This document shows positions 35,261-48,754 of a DNA stretch of 64,000 nucleotides, piece after piece (the stretch's first letter is position 1; each line of letters opens with the position of its first letter). The stretch is taken from positions 17,706,457 through 17,770,456 of the forward strand of contig CM040442.1 of the NCBI GenBank assembly GCA_022749755.1, read 5' to 3'. The stretch is from Azadirachta indica. Taxonomy: Eukaryota > Streptophyta > Magnoliopsida > Sapindales > Meliaceae. The translations under genes were made by a program, and so were the position numbers. The notes below the pieces were generated by a model. That model made no database searches and was not told where the DNA came from. It saw only the letters and a list, made by a program, of their open reading frames with translations.

Positions 35261-36329
35261 AGTTTTCAAATTGGGTAAGGCTTCTGAAAGGTACCACTAT
35301 TACTTATGAAAAGTGAACTCCAATTTCAGTTCTTTCATCTTCTTCAATCAAATGGTTTCTCCACTTTAGATAACAATTATCACATATGAAACTCATTAAC
35401 ATTTTTAAAATACTATTCTTCTTTATACAAATTTTTGTACAATTAACACGAAAATAATTTGTTTTCATATTAAATTTAGGTGATTTTTTATACGTTTAAT
35501 GCTTTTGGAACATTTTAAATTGAGTATTAAATCGAGTAATAATAAAAAAAATTAAAGTATAATATTTTATGAACGAAATTTTTCACTTTTATTAAAAATC
35601 TTTAAAAAAATTATATTAGTATCATATATTTAATATCTTTAACAATAGTTTTTTGACGCGAACGAGAGACTTGGTATCTTGGAAGTTATTGTTTTTAATG
35701 ATATTTATGATGTTTGTGCATAGGTATCTACTGTTTAAAGTTAAAAATAAATTAACTAAATTTAGGACTCTTGTTTTCTACCTAATTTTGAAAAATATAT
35801 TTATTAAGATATTTAGTAAATATTAATTTTTAGCAACATTACTAACTTTTTTTAGTTATATTTTATATTTAGTGATTTTATCTAAAATAGTTAAAGTTTT
35901 AAAAGTATAATACATCATTCTCAAGTATAACTCAAATTATGTTTTATTTAAAATAATTGCTAAATGCTCAATTTTATTTAAAGTATTTCAATATCAAATA
36001 TGTTATTAGACTATAATGTTTATAGGTTAAAGTACTCAATTTCCAACTTTTAATAGCTATTTTAATATTTTAATTTTGCATTATAACAATGTTAGCTATA
36101 AATATTATATTTGGATACTAAATTTTTTTACTTTATATTATAAATTGTAATCATTCATATGTAATATTTTAATTTTTATTTTATTTTATATTATTTTATA
36201 TAGTATTAGGTTCACATATAAGATCCTAAAATAGTATTTCCATTTATTTCTATATAAATATATATCTAAAAGTATTTTCACAACAATAACATATTATACA
36301 TAAATTTTAAGAAAATATTTCAAGGGGAA
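35261..36329. other. AT-rich intergenic DNA upstream of C4H
   Basis: After about 35340 the sequence becomes strongly AT-rich. No gene, RNA or bounded repeat was recognised. Confidence 0.5.
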
Positions 36330-37330
36330 GTTTTATTTGAAGAATGAAATGAAATAAGAAGGGGAATGGAATATGAAGAGGAATAATATTCCTTTATTTG
36401 GTTTATTAAGGAAATCATTGAGCAAATGGAATCAATTATATATCGTTATTGGGAATAAAAAATAAGAGAATATTTTTTATATATTTGATAATTAAAAATT
36501 AATTAAATTCAAATTTTTTTTTATAAATACCAATTAATTGAATTCTAAAGATTATAACATTTAAGTTATTAACAAATATTTAAACTTTCACTGTATAAAT
36601 ACACTTTTTGATTAAAATAATTTGTATCTCAAAATATATTTTTATGTTTTCAATACATCTTATTTTTGCTCAAACTTTACAAGTTGAACCGTATATAAAT
36701 TTTTATGAGTAAGTTGATTTTAAACTCAAGTTAAATTTGATATATATATATATAAAGCATGTTTAGTTTTTAATATAATATTTTTAAAATTTATTACAAC
36801 TACTACCAATAATAATTTTTTTTTTTTTTTGTTTGATAGTCATTTTTTCTTTACAAAAATGACATGATGACATTAAGAATTGTTTTCACATAATTAATAA
36901 AATTAAAATTGTCAAATAAACAATAATTACTTTGATTGTAATAAGATGACATCTAATTTTTTAAAAAACATATAATTTTTTTAAAAAAAATTATACTAAT
37001 AATTATAAAGTATTTTTATATTATAATGATTTATAAAAGTAATTTTTATATATAATTGCGCAACAATATGATTATTTATTTAAAAAAAAATTAGTTGGTT
37101 AAATAAGTAATTACATAAATTTAGAAGTTTAACTAATCTAAAGAGTAGAATCACAATTTCTCACCTTGGGGAGAAGAATCATTATTCTCCTATTTGAGTC
37201 AATAAGAATTCTTAGTAAAATCCCTTTCTCTCATTTTCTTTTTGTCCAATCAAATAAAAAGGCATTCCTTTTCATTCTTGCAACCAACAAAACATTAATA
37301 AAACAACTATAATAAAATTTCTCGTGTTTA
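36330..37330. repeat. Possible non-autonomous DNA transposon remnant
   Basis: The left edge has GGGGAATGGAATATGAAGAG and ATATTCCTTTATTTGG. The right edge has, in reverse complement, a related series GGAATG.CTTTTTATTTGATTGG. The left part also resembles 21465-21550. This could be a MITE-like element of about 1 kb with weak inverted ends, but the boundaries are uncertain and the middle is AT-rich without coding content. Confidence 0.28.
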
Positions 37331-40317
37331 GCTTAATATAATCAAATTCATGCAAATAATTGGTTTGTGAATGTAAGTCAAAATAGAAAAATTAACAACT
37401 CATATTGAATTTAACAATAATCAATTAGACTTAAATTAATATCTTTTACTACATAAGGTGATATTCTATTGCAGAGTTATATTACTTCTTTACCCTTCAC
37501 CAAAAAATAGAGCATTAGTTAAGGTGCATTGTAGTTACTTTATAACTTGGGAGCATAGAATCCCACATTAAATCACAAACAAATATGAAGGGTTGTACGG
37601 TGCACACGTAATTTGTTAAAAAAAAAAAATCAATACCACATCACTTCTTCGTATATTAATTAGGATTCAATTATTATTATTTAAGTCAATTATATATTTT
37701 GTTATAATTTTTTCTTTATTATGTTCAATGGATAACTAACACATATCTTTTATAGTTCACTGAAATTATTATAAATAAGTTCATATTTTATTATTTAACC
37801 TAAATACATTAGTAAAAATGTGTAAACATGTCAAGTTTTAACATGGTGCTAGATGTTAAGAAAAACATATAACATAAACCTCAAAGATAATCTTAGAATT
37901 GTTTATTGATATTACATTTGTGCTCAAATTAAATGAAATTTATAAAAAAAAATCATTTAAGGAGCCGAATCTAGTCTCAAGTGAGAAAAGAGACAACTAG
38001 TTACTTAATAAACAACTAGCAAGCACTCAGTTCATAAACAAGCTGCTTTCCAAAAATTAAAAAAAAAAAAAAAAAATCATAGACAAGTTACTTTTATACA
38101 AACTAATATGATAAAATTATATTATTACTATATATTTTATATAATTATTTTTTTTGTGAATTTTTATTTTTGTAGAAAAATAAAATATGTGACAATCGTA
38201 TACACTGTCACATTAATTTATATAAATTTATTTATATAAAAAAATTTGTATATAATATTAGTCTGACTCTAATAAAAATAATAATAAATTAAAAAGTTGG
38301 TGATGTTGTCATGTTGGGTTGCCCCTTGTGAAAGATATATAGATATTTAGAAGTTAAAGTATTAATTATGGGAAGATCATTATCTCATAAGTGTTATTAA
38401 GATACGCACTACTTCTTTTCCTAACTTGATAATTCCGTTTTCATAATGAAGTTACATAATTTTTAATTTTTTAATTATTATCAAAATAAGTTAAAAATTA
38501 AAAATAAATAAATAAATATTAACTATTTAATAATAATTACCACGAAAAACAAGAATTATTTTTTGTAAAAACATGACTTGAATAAATCAAATCTAAGATT
38601 GAATTTTAATACAGAAATGATGAATGTCTAAAAATATTTAGAAATAATAATAATCTTACCTAACCTAATTTATATCAATGTGGGTGTGACGTAAGCCATT
38701 TTTTAAAAAACAAAGATATGGGTGCATTTCTTAATTAAATAGACAATCAAATTTAATAATAAATCAAAGTTAAGGAAATTATTTGATTTGGGTTGGTCTT
38801 CAATATATATAATAAGATGATCTATTCAACTAATATTTCAACTAATTTGTTGCAAAACTTAATAAAATAAAAATTGTATGAATCATATTTCACCCTTGGA
38901 GTAGTTGGTACATTTGTCCTCGATAGAGAGCGCAAAGAGTTTAATTCCTTTCAAGTAAAAAGTAAAGGCTAAATTTCTTTTTAACATATGAATGTTAAAT
39001 TTTGCCAGTGGTATTAAAGTAAATTCGATTAAGACTCTAAATTTTTGATAAATTTTAGGTGCAGATTTCAATTATAAATGATATAAAAACTAATGATAAA
39101 ATAAATAAAAAAATTATATCGAACATTGTTCTAAGTAGATAAAAATAGAGAGACAGAAAAAAATAAAAATATTAGATAAAATTTAAAATTTAACTATTAA
39201 AAAATAAAGTAATAAATAAAAATATTATTAATAAATAAAATATTTAATTTATTTATATATTTAATTATTTATATTTAAATTAAAATTTTTAACTTGTAAT
39301 TAATTTTTATATATAAGTTAAAAAATAAATACATTTTAAACGTTCAAATAATTTTATTCAGATGTAAATTCATAAAAAAAAAAATAATTTTAAATTTGAT
39401 TAAAATTTTTGATTTTTGATAAATTTGTGATATAATGTCGTAAGTTGTATATATAATTTATAATATTTAAAAAATTAAAATTGTGACCTATCAATTTTAA
39501 TATTATAATAATAATAATAATAAAATTTGTGATATAATATTAATAAATTATATTTATTTATATTATTAAAAAAAAATAAAGACGGTGATAAGTCAATTTC
39601 ATTATTATAGTAAAAGTATATGATGGATATTTATCATAGTATTTTTTATTTATATTTTTTAAACCCATTTTTGCTTATCGTGAGAGCAACCTCGTTAGAC
39701 CTTCGACTTGTTCCAGAATTACCGGCTCCAATATTTGCTAGTAAACAAAAGTCAGCCGTTAAGTGCCGCCAGAAAATACCGTTAGATTTAACGGTGCTGG
39801 GCGTTATAAATCGTCTGACGGCATTGTATTCTATTAATAACTCTCACATGCTATCTGCCACTGCTGCCACCTTCTCCTTTTCTCTCACCTTACACCATTT
39901 AATAATTGTAAACCCTAACCAATCATCTATCAATATTATATAAAATTTAAAAATTAAAAAAAAAACTTTTAATTATTTTTATTTTATTATTAATATTATA
40001 TTAATTTTTTGAACCTTTGTTGTTGCTTTTATCACATGATTATGCTTAAAGAAGTAGCAAGGCAAAGCCGAATTAGAGATTATATTAATAATAGTTCACT
40101 ATCTAAGTGACTGAGATTGTACTTTTGTTACATTTTAAAATATAATAAGATTTAATAGACACTAATTTGTAAAATGAATTACTTTTTTTTATAATAATAA
40201 TATGGGTTTTTAATATCTATAGTTAGAATTTTATATCGATAAAGATTGATTTGTTATTATCACATTATCTAATTTATTAGTTAATATTTTGAGAGAAGAT
40301 TTAATGATGACTCATTA
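37331..40317. other. AT-rich intergenic DNA
   Basis: Mostly A/T-rich with poly-A runs (about 38058-38076) and AAT repeats. A short less AT-rich stretch at 39680-39900 contains CCGTTAGATTTAACGG, a perfect 16-base palindrome, and a telomere-like AAACCCTAACC at 39910-39920. The frame 39620-39943 has no recognisable domain and I do not call it a gene. Confidence 0.45.
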
Positions 40318-40485
40318 ATTTTACATGATTTCTAATATTATTTATAAACCGTTAAATCTAACTACTTTTAACAATTGAAATAATATATATATGAGATAAT
40401 TTTAATCATTAAAAATATATAAATTTAACAATTTATAAATAGTATAAAAAATTATATAAAGTTAAAAGACTGCTCATATGTACTC
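40318..40485. repeat. MITE-like palindromic repeat
   Basis: Inverted halves are visible: ATTATTTATAAACCGTTAAAT on the left and ATTTAACAATTTATAAATAGT on the right. Length, AT-rich centre and inner motifs match the family at 40898-41128. No coding capacity. Confidence 0.5.
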
Positions 40486-40897
40486 GATATTAATATATGA
40501 AATGATATGACAATGACATGTTAGCTTACAAATTATTCAAAATGAAAATTTTAGAGTTTGATTTTTTTTTTAATTTTACATAGTGATTTAACCTCACAAT
40601 GGTTATATTTTTAAATACACAATATCTTAATATCAAATAAAATTTTAATTATTGAAATTTAATATTCTTGTTTATCATATTCATTGTTCAGTAAGATATC
40701 TCATATTTTTATGCCGATTAATTTTAAAAATTATAAAAATAGATCATAAGCTTATGAAATTTATATTATATAGAATCACACTTATTTTTTAATCTTATAC
40801 AATCAACCGACATGTATTAAAAGTTAGGAGTTAAGATAAGTGTAATTTTATACTTGATCATATTTACAATTTTACAAATATATATATATATATATAT

Positions 40898-41128
40898 GTA
40901 GGAGAAGAATTAGCGACCTTATAAGATTACATATATTTTTACATTATTTGGTAGACTATTAGATCTAGACACCTCTAATTGTTAAAATTAAATTTAATAC
41001 ATATAATTAATATATAATTAATATATTATAAATAATATAAATGATAGATTTAATTTTAACAGTTGAAAGTGTGTAAATTTAACGGTCTATAAAATAGTAT
41101 AAGAATTTATGTAAACATATGGTGTTAC
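40898..41128. repeat. MITE-like palindromic repeat between TA microsatellites
   Basis: Left half TTTTTACATTATTTGGTAGA..CTAATTGTTAAAATTAAAT. Right half reads in reverse complement TTACATAAATTCTTATACTA..CAACTGTTAAAATTAAAT. It is bounded by AT repeats at about 40878-40897 and 41130-41153, as expected for an element inserting into TA. Confidence 0.62.
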
Positions 41129-41151
41129 TAATATATATATATATATATATA

Positions 41152-41389
41152 TATGGGAAAAAGATCGAGAGCCCTATATTTTTACACATACATTTACATT
41201 CATTTGTAAATCATTAAATTTATAAACTTATAATAGTTAAGATTAAATTTTACATATATATTAATTATAACGCATTAATTATGTATTAATTATATATATT
41301 AGATTCAACCTTAAATATTGGATATGCCTAAACTCAATGGCTCATAAATAATATAAAAAATTATGTAAAAAAAGGGGATCTGACTTTTT

Positions 41390-41397
<8 letters not shown>
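41152..41397. repeat. MITE-like palindromic repeat with GGAAAAAG termini
   Basis: Termini are TATGGGAAAAAGATCG on the left and, in reverse complement from the right, TATAGGAAAAAGTCAGATC. Inner parts are inverted copies (GTTAAGATTAAAT and its mirrored form). It lies between two TA microsatellites and shares inner sequence with the neighbouring element at 40898-41128. Confidence 0.68.
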
Positions 41398-41429
<32 letters not shown>

Positions 41430-42143
41430 GGGCAAGATCAACATCCCTTTTTCTACACTAATTTTTATATTAATTATTAAGTTTTAAATTAAGGGTATAT
41501 GAATGGTGTAAATTAAATGAAATAAAAATATAATAAATATTTTATATTCATTAATTAAGGTTTTTTACGTCTTTTAACTATCTATTTTTTCTCTTTCTTA
41601 CCTAATAATTTGTAAAATTTTTCTTTTAATTTTTCTCTTCTTTATTATATCTTCTCTCTCTTCATTATTTCTTTTCATTTTAATTATCAATTATAAATTC
41701 AAAAATTCAAAAATTTAAATAACTATTTTAATTTTCATTTTAATTATCACTTGCAAATAAAAAACTTAAAAATTTAAATAAAAATTATTTTAGTTAATTA
41801 ATTTATCTAAAACACTCATAATTTATTTAAAAATTATTATAATATTAACTATTCAAAAAAATTATTTAATTAGTGAACTTTTTAATTTATAAATGATAAT
41901 TAAATTATAACATGTTTGAGAAGAGAGAAGATGTAATAAAGAAAAATAAAAGTAGAAGAAAGATTAATAAATTAGAAGCAAAAAAGAGAAAAGAGAAAAG
42001 ACATAAAAAAACCCTATTAAATAAGTTTATAAGAATTTTTTTATATTTGTTAAATATAATTTTAACTCTCTACATACCTTTAATTTAAGAGTTAATAATT
42101 ATTAAAAAAATTTATATAAAAAAAAGTTGCTGATTTTACCTCA
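41430..42143. mobile_element. Palindromic MITE / small foldback element, about 714 bp
   Basis: The left end GGGCAAGATCAACATCCC and the right end, in reverse complement GAGGTAAAATCAGCAAC, open arms of about 340 bp each. Shared blocks are ATTAATTATTAA.TTTTAAATTAA, a run of CTTTTCT-type sequence, TTATTATATCTTCTCTC, and TTATAAATTCAAAAA on the left with mirrored counterparts at about 41830-42000. Nearly the whole element can fold back on itself. It starts directly in a TA microsatellite. No coding capacity. Confidence 0.72.
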
Positions 42144-42239
42144 CATATATTTTTAATACTAGGATCAAAGGTGAGATATAACTATAATTAATATAAAACA
42201 CATTTATCATAATATAAAATAAATAATAAAAAAATGGAA

Positions 42240-42490
42240 GAGACTAGTTCCACGTCCAACTCTCACCTACTACAAAAGAAATATAAAAGAATGTAAACGT
42301 GGACGTGGGACAAATAGTGAACACAATTGCTACCTACCACCTCCCAAATCCAATCCAACCTCCTTCACCTACAACGACACCTTTCTAGCTTTTACTTAGA
42401 CCAAATTCTTCCACGTCATTTTTATGTCAATATTTCTTATTTATCACGTCATTTTTTGTTTTTGTAACGTTTTATCTTTTGTGGATATAA
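42240..42490. other. Less AT-rich island with ACGT-core and AC-like motifs, no gene found
   Basis: It contains TTCCACGTCC, AAACGTGGACGTGG, TTCCACGTCA, ATCACGTCA, ACCTACC (near 42333) and CACCTAC. Such motifs are common in plant promoters (bZIP and MYB sites), but no TATA box with a following open frame is evident on either strand. It could be a displaced promoter, a decayed gene or chance. Confidence 0.3.
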
Positions 42491-42629
42491 TACATAACAA
42501 AAATAGAACAATCATAATAATTGTTATTCCCTAGAAAACGAAAACAATGTTTTCTTAGAGAGCAGGACTTCTGAAATCCTAAAGTCTTCCTAAATGTATA
42601 ATTTTAATATTTTAAAAAATATTCATTTA

Positions 42630-43097
42630 ATTTTTATTTTAATATTAGTTATATGTTCAAAACAAGTTATTATCAATTATTATTAATATAGTCGTATTCC
42701 AAATTTTTTTACTTATTTAATTTTAAGAAATGAACTGACGGAAGGAAACCAATACTTATTTAATAAAACAGAAGTTAAATGGGCACTTTGACAATTACTA
42801 TAATTAAAATATATCTTAAACTATTTAGTCTCTTTTTATTTTTCTAAAAGAGTTTTGGATGTGATTTTCATTTTAATGCCAATGATGTGTTCAAAACAAG
42901 TTATTATCATTCATTACCAATATTGTCGTATTCCTAATTTCTTCACCTATTTAATTTTGAGAAATGAACGATGGAAGAAAATCAATACTTATTTAATAAA
43001 GAAGTTAAATGGGCACTTTGAAAATTATTAGAATTAAAATATACCTTAAACTACTTAATCTCTTTTTATTTTTTTAAAAGAGTTTTGTATGGGATGA
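42630..43097 (+). repeat. Tandem duplication, two units of 234 bp
   Basis: GTTCAAAACAAGTTATTATC occurs at 42655 and again at 42889. The similarity runs from TTATTTTAATATTAG through AAATGGGCACTTTGA to AAAAGAGTTTTG in both units, with scattered substitutions and small indels. Non-coding. Confidence 0.86.
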
Positions 43098-46000
43098 GAA
43101 AGCTTACTTACAAAACACCAAACACTTACTTTTTTTATTATCATTTTAACAAAAATTATATTTAAATAAAGTGAAATGTCAACTATTTTAAAAATATTTT
43201 TCATAAACAAGTCAAACATATAAAATTAAAGAAATACTATATTTTATGATTGATATTGCAATACTTTTATATTAAGTGACATGAAAACTTATTTATCACA
43301 ACTATAACGCTTCGTATATAAATTAGTATTCTAAATAATTAGTATTTTAAATTATTTAAAAGTAATATATGATGTAATTTGACATTGAAAAATCAATTTC
43401 GACATCACTTAAGATAAAAATCTTGGGGTATAAATAAAAAAATATAATGTTACTTGTAAAATAAACATAATATTTGATCTCTTATTTATTAACATGTGAT
43501 ATTTAAAAAAGTCAAATTATTTATAGAATAAAAAGTAAACAATTATACTACAATTTGCAATTATTAACAAATATTATATAAACTAAGATATAGATTTTGT
43601 ATCTGTATTAATTAATGCTACACTTCTCAAATATTGTTCCAATATTTTTATTCTAGTTAGTGAGATGATATTTATTAGTAGAATAGTATAATTAAATTAT
43701 TTTAAAATTTATATAAATTACATTTATTATTAAATGACATATCATTTAGAATGAATAATGTTGATACGAAGATTGTTAAACTCACGACACTTGTAAGTAT
43801 AAATTAATAGATAGTTAACTAATTTTCATTACAACAAATAAATTTTTTTTTAAAAATATTTATAATCATTTTAAAAGTAAAAGCATTACAAAGTTGACCT
43901 TTATTCCATTTTCAAAGATATTATTTATATTATTAAAGGCACTTTTAGATTATGAAAGTTTTAAAAATACTTTGCTTTGTCTTTTTAAACTTATTTTATT
44001 GAAATAAATAAAAATATTTCTTAACACCATGAATATAATATCTATGTATTAAAATTGAGTAATTATATGTTTCTCAACTTATATTCTAAGATTTTCATCT
44101 TGAGCAACGTTAAAATTGATTTGTCACTGTTACATTACTTCATATGTTAATTTTAGTCAACTTAGGAGTTGTTTATTCTTTTGTCTTAATGATTAATTGT
44201 TGAATTTATCTATTTTAGGTAAGTAGATTTTTTTTTAACTTAATAACAATTTTAAGACACTTCTTATTTAATAAAAAAAGTTAATTATTTTTTTTTACTT
44301 TTGATTGAATTTGAAAATCTATATAATTTTATTATGTATCTTTTTATAAATATCCTATTTAATTTATTTATTTATATTATCACCCATATAAAATTTATAT
44401 TTTTTTCTTTTTAAAGACACAAGTATTTTTATTTTTTTAATTTTTCTTGCATTATCTTCCTGATTTTCTCAAATTTTTGCATAAATTTATTTTTATTTTG
44501 ATTCTAATTTGTAGTTATCAATATTATCTTACAAATTAAAAAATTTATACTTATTTTTCATGTAATATCATAAATTATAATGTTATTCACATTAATATAG
44601 TTTTTTATTTATGTATACAAGTCAAAATTATTTTACTTTTTTTTTTAATTTTTGAAGACATATATATTATTTATTTACATTTGATTTTTGGATTTTTTTA
44701 ATTAAATAAAACAAACAATTTAGTATTTATATTCAAATTTCAAATAAAAGAAACATTGGTTCCATTTAGGATTGGACAAATAGTTACTCTTAAACCTCCA
44801 TAATGGATTGCTATTATTCTAATACTTGATAAATGTTAATTAAAATAAATAAAGAAAAAAGAGACTTACAAGTTATTAAGATTTGGCCTATTTGACTAAT
44901 TAATCTTACTAATTTAAAATATTCATTAAAGTCTCTATTTATTAAAAATGACAATTATACCGTTAGACAAAAGTAATTGTTTAACGAAAACTAATTATTA
45001 AACCTTCAAAATTTGGTAAAATGTAATATATTTATCTAAAATAAATAATACCGTTATTTTATACCAAATTGGTAATATCATATTTATTAACATATAATAA
45101 ATTTATTTATTTTATAATATATTTTATTTAATTTCTAATAAGTACCTAATATTGTATTCTAAATATATTATAAAATATATTTTATTGTGAAATGTTATTT
45201 AATAAATATTTATTATTATTATTATTATATTCAATTTTATTTAGAAGTTTAAAAATAAAATTTCTTAATTAATTACCATTAATAGAGGTGTGGTTGTTAT
45301 TTCCTAATATTGAGACTTTAACATATGTTTTTAACATTATTGAGACTAATAAATTTAATAGGTCAAACTTTAAAATAACTTAAAGGGTAAAGTTCCTTTT
45401 AGTCCCAAATATTCGATTTAATACCTTTTTTAGTTTTTATAGTTTAAAAAATACCATTAAAAATATCAATTTATTGAAATAATTATACCCATACATAATA
45501 ATAGTTACTTAAGAAAATAACAAATAAATCTTTAAATTTTGAGAAAATACAATTTATCTATGTAAAATGTATTAATTAATTAAATAATAATATTTTTATT
45601 TATTTAATTAATATTTTTTTTTACATAAATGTATTGTATTTTCTTAAATTTTAGAGATATATTTATTATTTTTTTTAAATAACTATTATTATATAGGGTT
45701 ATAATTTTTTTTTTTAAATAAATTGAGACTTTTATAAGTATTTTTGAAATCATTAGAATTATTAAAGATATTAGATCAAATCTTTAGAACTAAAAAGGTT
45801 TTACCATAATTTAAATTAGTAATAAAATGTTTATTAATCCTACCAAGCAAGCTAGCAAATCACAAATAATATAATGATTAATTAATTATGTGACATCACA
45901 TGAATATGATTGTAAACTTGTAACCATAAATCTAATCGCTTTTAATTGTTTTATTTTAATTTGTTTCATGTAACACTTCATATATCATTGATAGCAACCA

Positions 46001-48329
46001 CCTTGACAAGGTTGCCAATCAATTAGGTTTCAAGATTTAAAATTTACAATAAGATTAAAAATGTAAAAGTAAAATATATCATAATAAATGGTTGTTTTAA
46101 TAAATTTTATAATTTAAAAATAATTGTTTTATGAGGTAATAACATTGGAGTCCTTAAACGTTGGCAAAATAATAAATCAAGACATAATTTGAATGATTTT
46201 AATATTTTAATTTTTGCTATTACATACGTCCATTAAATAGTGATAAAGTACAAATCTGCCCGTACTGATTGGATTTTAAATGAATATGTACTTTTCATCT
46301 TATAACAACTATCACATAAGCATAAAATAATAGCAAGAAATGAGAAGAGAAGTCAATGTTGGCACTTTATGTTTGTGTTTCCTTCAAATTTATTAACTAT
46401 AATTAAATTAGGGCTTTTTGTACTGTTGGGAAGACAAATCAATTATACCCTAAAAAAATTTAATAAATGACGACGGAAAGTAATGTTAAAATTTGCCATA
46501 TTTGTAGGAGTTCATTTTTCCCATCAAATAGCTTTTTTAATATTGATATATTTATTATGAGTGAGATTAGTCTTTTAGCGCCACCATATAACTATGTATT
46601 AAAATCAGTCTGCTAGCACCACCATATTATTATGTATTAAAATCAAAAATTTAAATTCAAATATAAAAAAAATTACGTCCTATTCTTTGATTATTATTAT
46701 TATTAGATAAATTTGAGCAATTTTAACACGATAAATAATAGACATTCCAAATTTCTATTCAATAATATCCAACAAATAATTGATGAAATGATCATAAAAA
46801 TTGCAAAATGTATTACTTACTAGATAAAAAATATCGTATTATTCATAATAAAAATTTAGAATGTCTAAGGTTACTCTTCTAATACATAGTCTTCTAGAAA
46901 ATTTTGTTTTAGTCAATACCGACAACCCCAAGATAACATAAATGTGAGTTGACAATTAGTTAGAATAACCTAATTAAAAGAAAATGACATAAATGCCCTT
47001 GCTACATCCCACTTACCTTCCCTTCTCTATGCTTATAATTTCAATAAAAGATGCAGCATCCACCCTGCTCTCCCTCGTGCCCTCTTTCCAACTAAGCCCA
47101 CTACATTGTATGTATACAAAGTTTTATATAAATTTATTTATACAAATTAATATAATTATATTATTTTTTAATATTATAAATTATGTATAATTTATCTATA
47201 TTATATAAAAATCTATTGAAAATTGAGTTTTTTAATTGAATCTAATTTGATGCTGTTTAAGAATTAAAAATCTTGATTAGATTTACTCTTATTGAATCTA
47301 TATAATTTATTCAAACTAAAAAATTCTAGCGTATCAAATTCAACTTTTATTAATTATTAAAATCATACATTTTTATTTAAATAAAACAAGTTTTAAGACA
47401 TACATTTGAATGTCTAATTCAAAATATCAAATATCCAAATGCGAGATCAAAGTACAAAATTATCTACAATTTTTGTATTATCATTGTGAAAATAGATTTC
47501 TTTGAAATTTTAGGTTCTAAATAATCATACTCTAAATCATCAAGTTATTAAATAAAAATCCTTATTTCTTAATAATTTTAACTATAATCAAATGATTATT
47601 AGGACTTAATATTAAATATAAACTAAATTTGTAAAATGGGCCCATAATCCAAGCCACTTAATTCAAATTCAATATTACGGCCCAATATAATTCCTTTCAT
47701 AAATATCTAAAAAGTCATTAATGCTATTAAGTAAATTCAGAACAGTAATTTTAAATATGCTCATGGTAGTTCAAAACCTCAAACCGTATAATATTTATAA
47801 CGTATATCGAGGTGTATATACTCTTCCTTCCTTGAAAGTATTTCATCTTTAAAAGTCATCCTGTGAACTCTACCATTAACCTGATTGATATAGTTTTTTA
47901 AGTATAGATTTTTAGAGTAAAATTTTTATTAATAAAATTTAATTATTTGGTTTTTACAAATAATTTTTGAAAAAAATTAAATAATTATTTTAATAAATAA
48001 GTTTTAATACTCTTTTTTAAATAATAAAATAAAATTTTTAAATAAAAATAAAAATATTTTAGATAATTTTTTTTTTTAAAAAATATTAAAATAATTTACG
48101 GCCAAAAATTTATATTTTAGATTTCTTTTAGTAGGAAGAAATTAAATTTTTTAATTTTTAAAAATATGTTTATAACGTCAATCAAAAAACATTCAAACAT
48201 TTAAAAAACAATTTACCATTAAAAAAACCTTTTAAGCTAATAAAAAAGTGAAATTAAATTGGCACCAAGTCCAATGACCGAGTGATAGAAACTTTAATAA
48301 AATGTTTGAATTTTATTCAAATTAATAAA
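43098..48329. other. Long AT-rich intergenic region
   Basis: About 5 kb of A/T-rich sequence with ATT repeats (for example 45208-45226 and 46686-46704). The only bounded repeat I could support is at 46569-46644. Short frames, including 46993-47190, show no domain and I do not call them genes. Confidence 0.5.
46569..46644 (+). repeat. Short tandem duplication, two units of 38 bp
   Basis: AGTCTTTTAGCGCCACCATA at 46569 and AGTCTGCTAGCACCACCATA at 46607, each continuing to TATGTATTAAAATC. Confidence 0.75.
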
Positions 48330-48412
48330 GGGAGTATACGCCACCTAGTCAATGGCTGGTGATAGGAACTTTCGATCCTCATTTTAGAGTTGCGAGTTTA
48401 AATCCTAGAAGA
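48330..48412 (+). repeat. Possible tRNA-like SINE remnant at the insertion site of the Mutator-like element
   Basis: GTTGCGAGTTTAAATCCTAG resembles an RNA polymerase III B box (GGTTCGANNCC), with weak A-box-like TGGCTGGTGATAGG upstream. A similar A-box-like stretch occurs at 48260-48290. The Mutator-like element begins immediately after. This is a weak call based on motif resemblance only. Confidence 0.28.
48404..48412 (+). repeat. Target-site duplication, left (9 bp)
   Basis: CCTAGAAGA here and CCTAGAAGG at 54382-54390 differ at one base and flank the inverted termini of the element directly. A 9-bp duplication is typical of Mutator-like transposition. Confidence 0.85.
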
Positions 48413-48520
48413 GGATTTGGATCTTCTCCTGGTCTGAATTATTCTAGACTTTTAAAGATCAGCTGCCATGTGTCATCACTTATAATGAAAGGCTAGGATT
48501 TCATTTTTAAAAATTATCAC
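48413..48520 (+). repeat. Left terminal inverted repeat of the MULE
   Basis: It starts GGATTTGGATCTTC and pairs with the reverse complement of 54270-54381 over about 100 bp, at roughly 70 per cent by eye, including CTTTTAAAG and GCCATGTG. Confidence 0.82.
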
Positions 48521-48754
48521 AAACTGTTTAATCCAACCGTTAACATAAGAAGAAACATACAAAATAAAACAAAATCCAAATCTAAACATACGTTTTTTTT
48601 TTATTTCAAAACATAAACGTACGTATTTTTATTTCTTCCTCGAATCTAAATCAAAATTTGAATTGCATTTCTGAGCCCTCGTATACGCATATGAATTAGA
48701 AAGTTCTGTTATGTACAATTAAAGATCGACGAAATAATAAATCCAAATCGGTCG

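Noticed and set aside
39910..39920. Telomere-like AAACCCTAACC as interstitial telomere
   Set aside because: Only a single unit is present; short telo-box-like motifs occur by chance or in promoters.
39620..39943. 107-codon plus-strand frame
   Set aside because: No domain, AT-rich start, no splice or promoter context; treated as intergenic.
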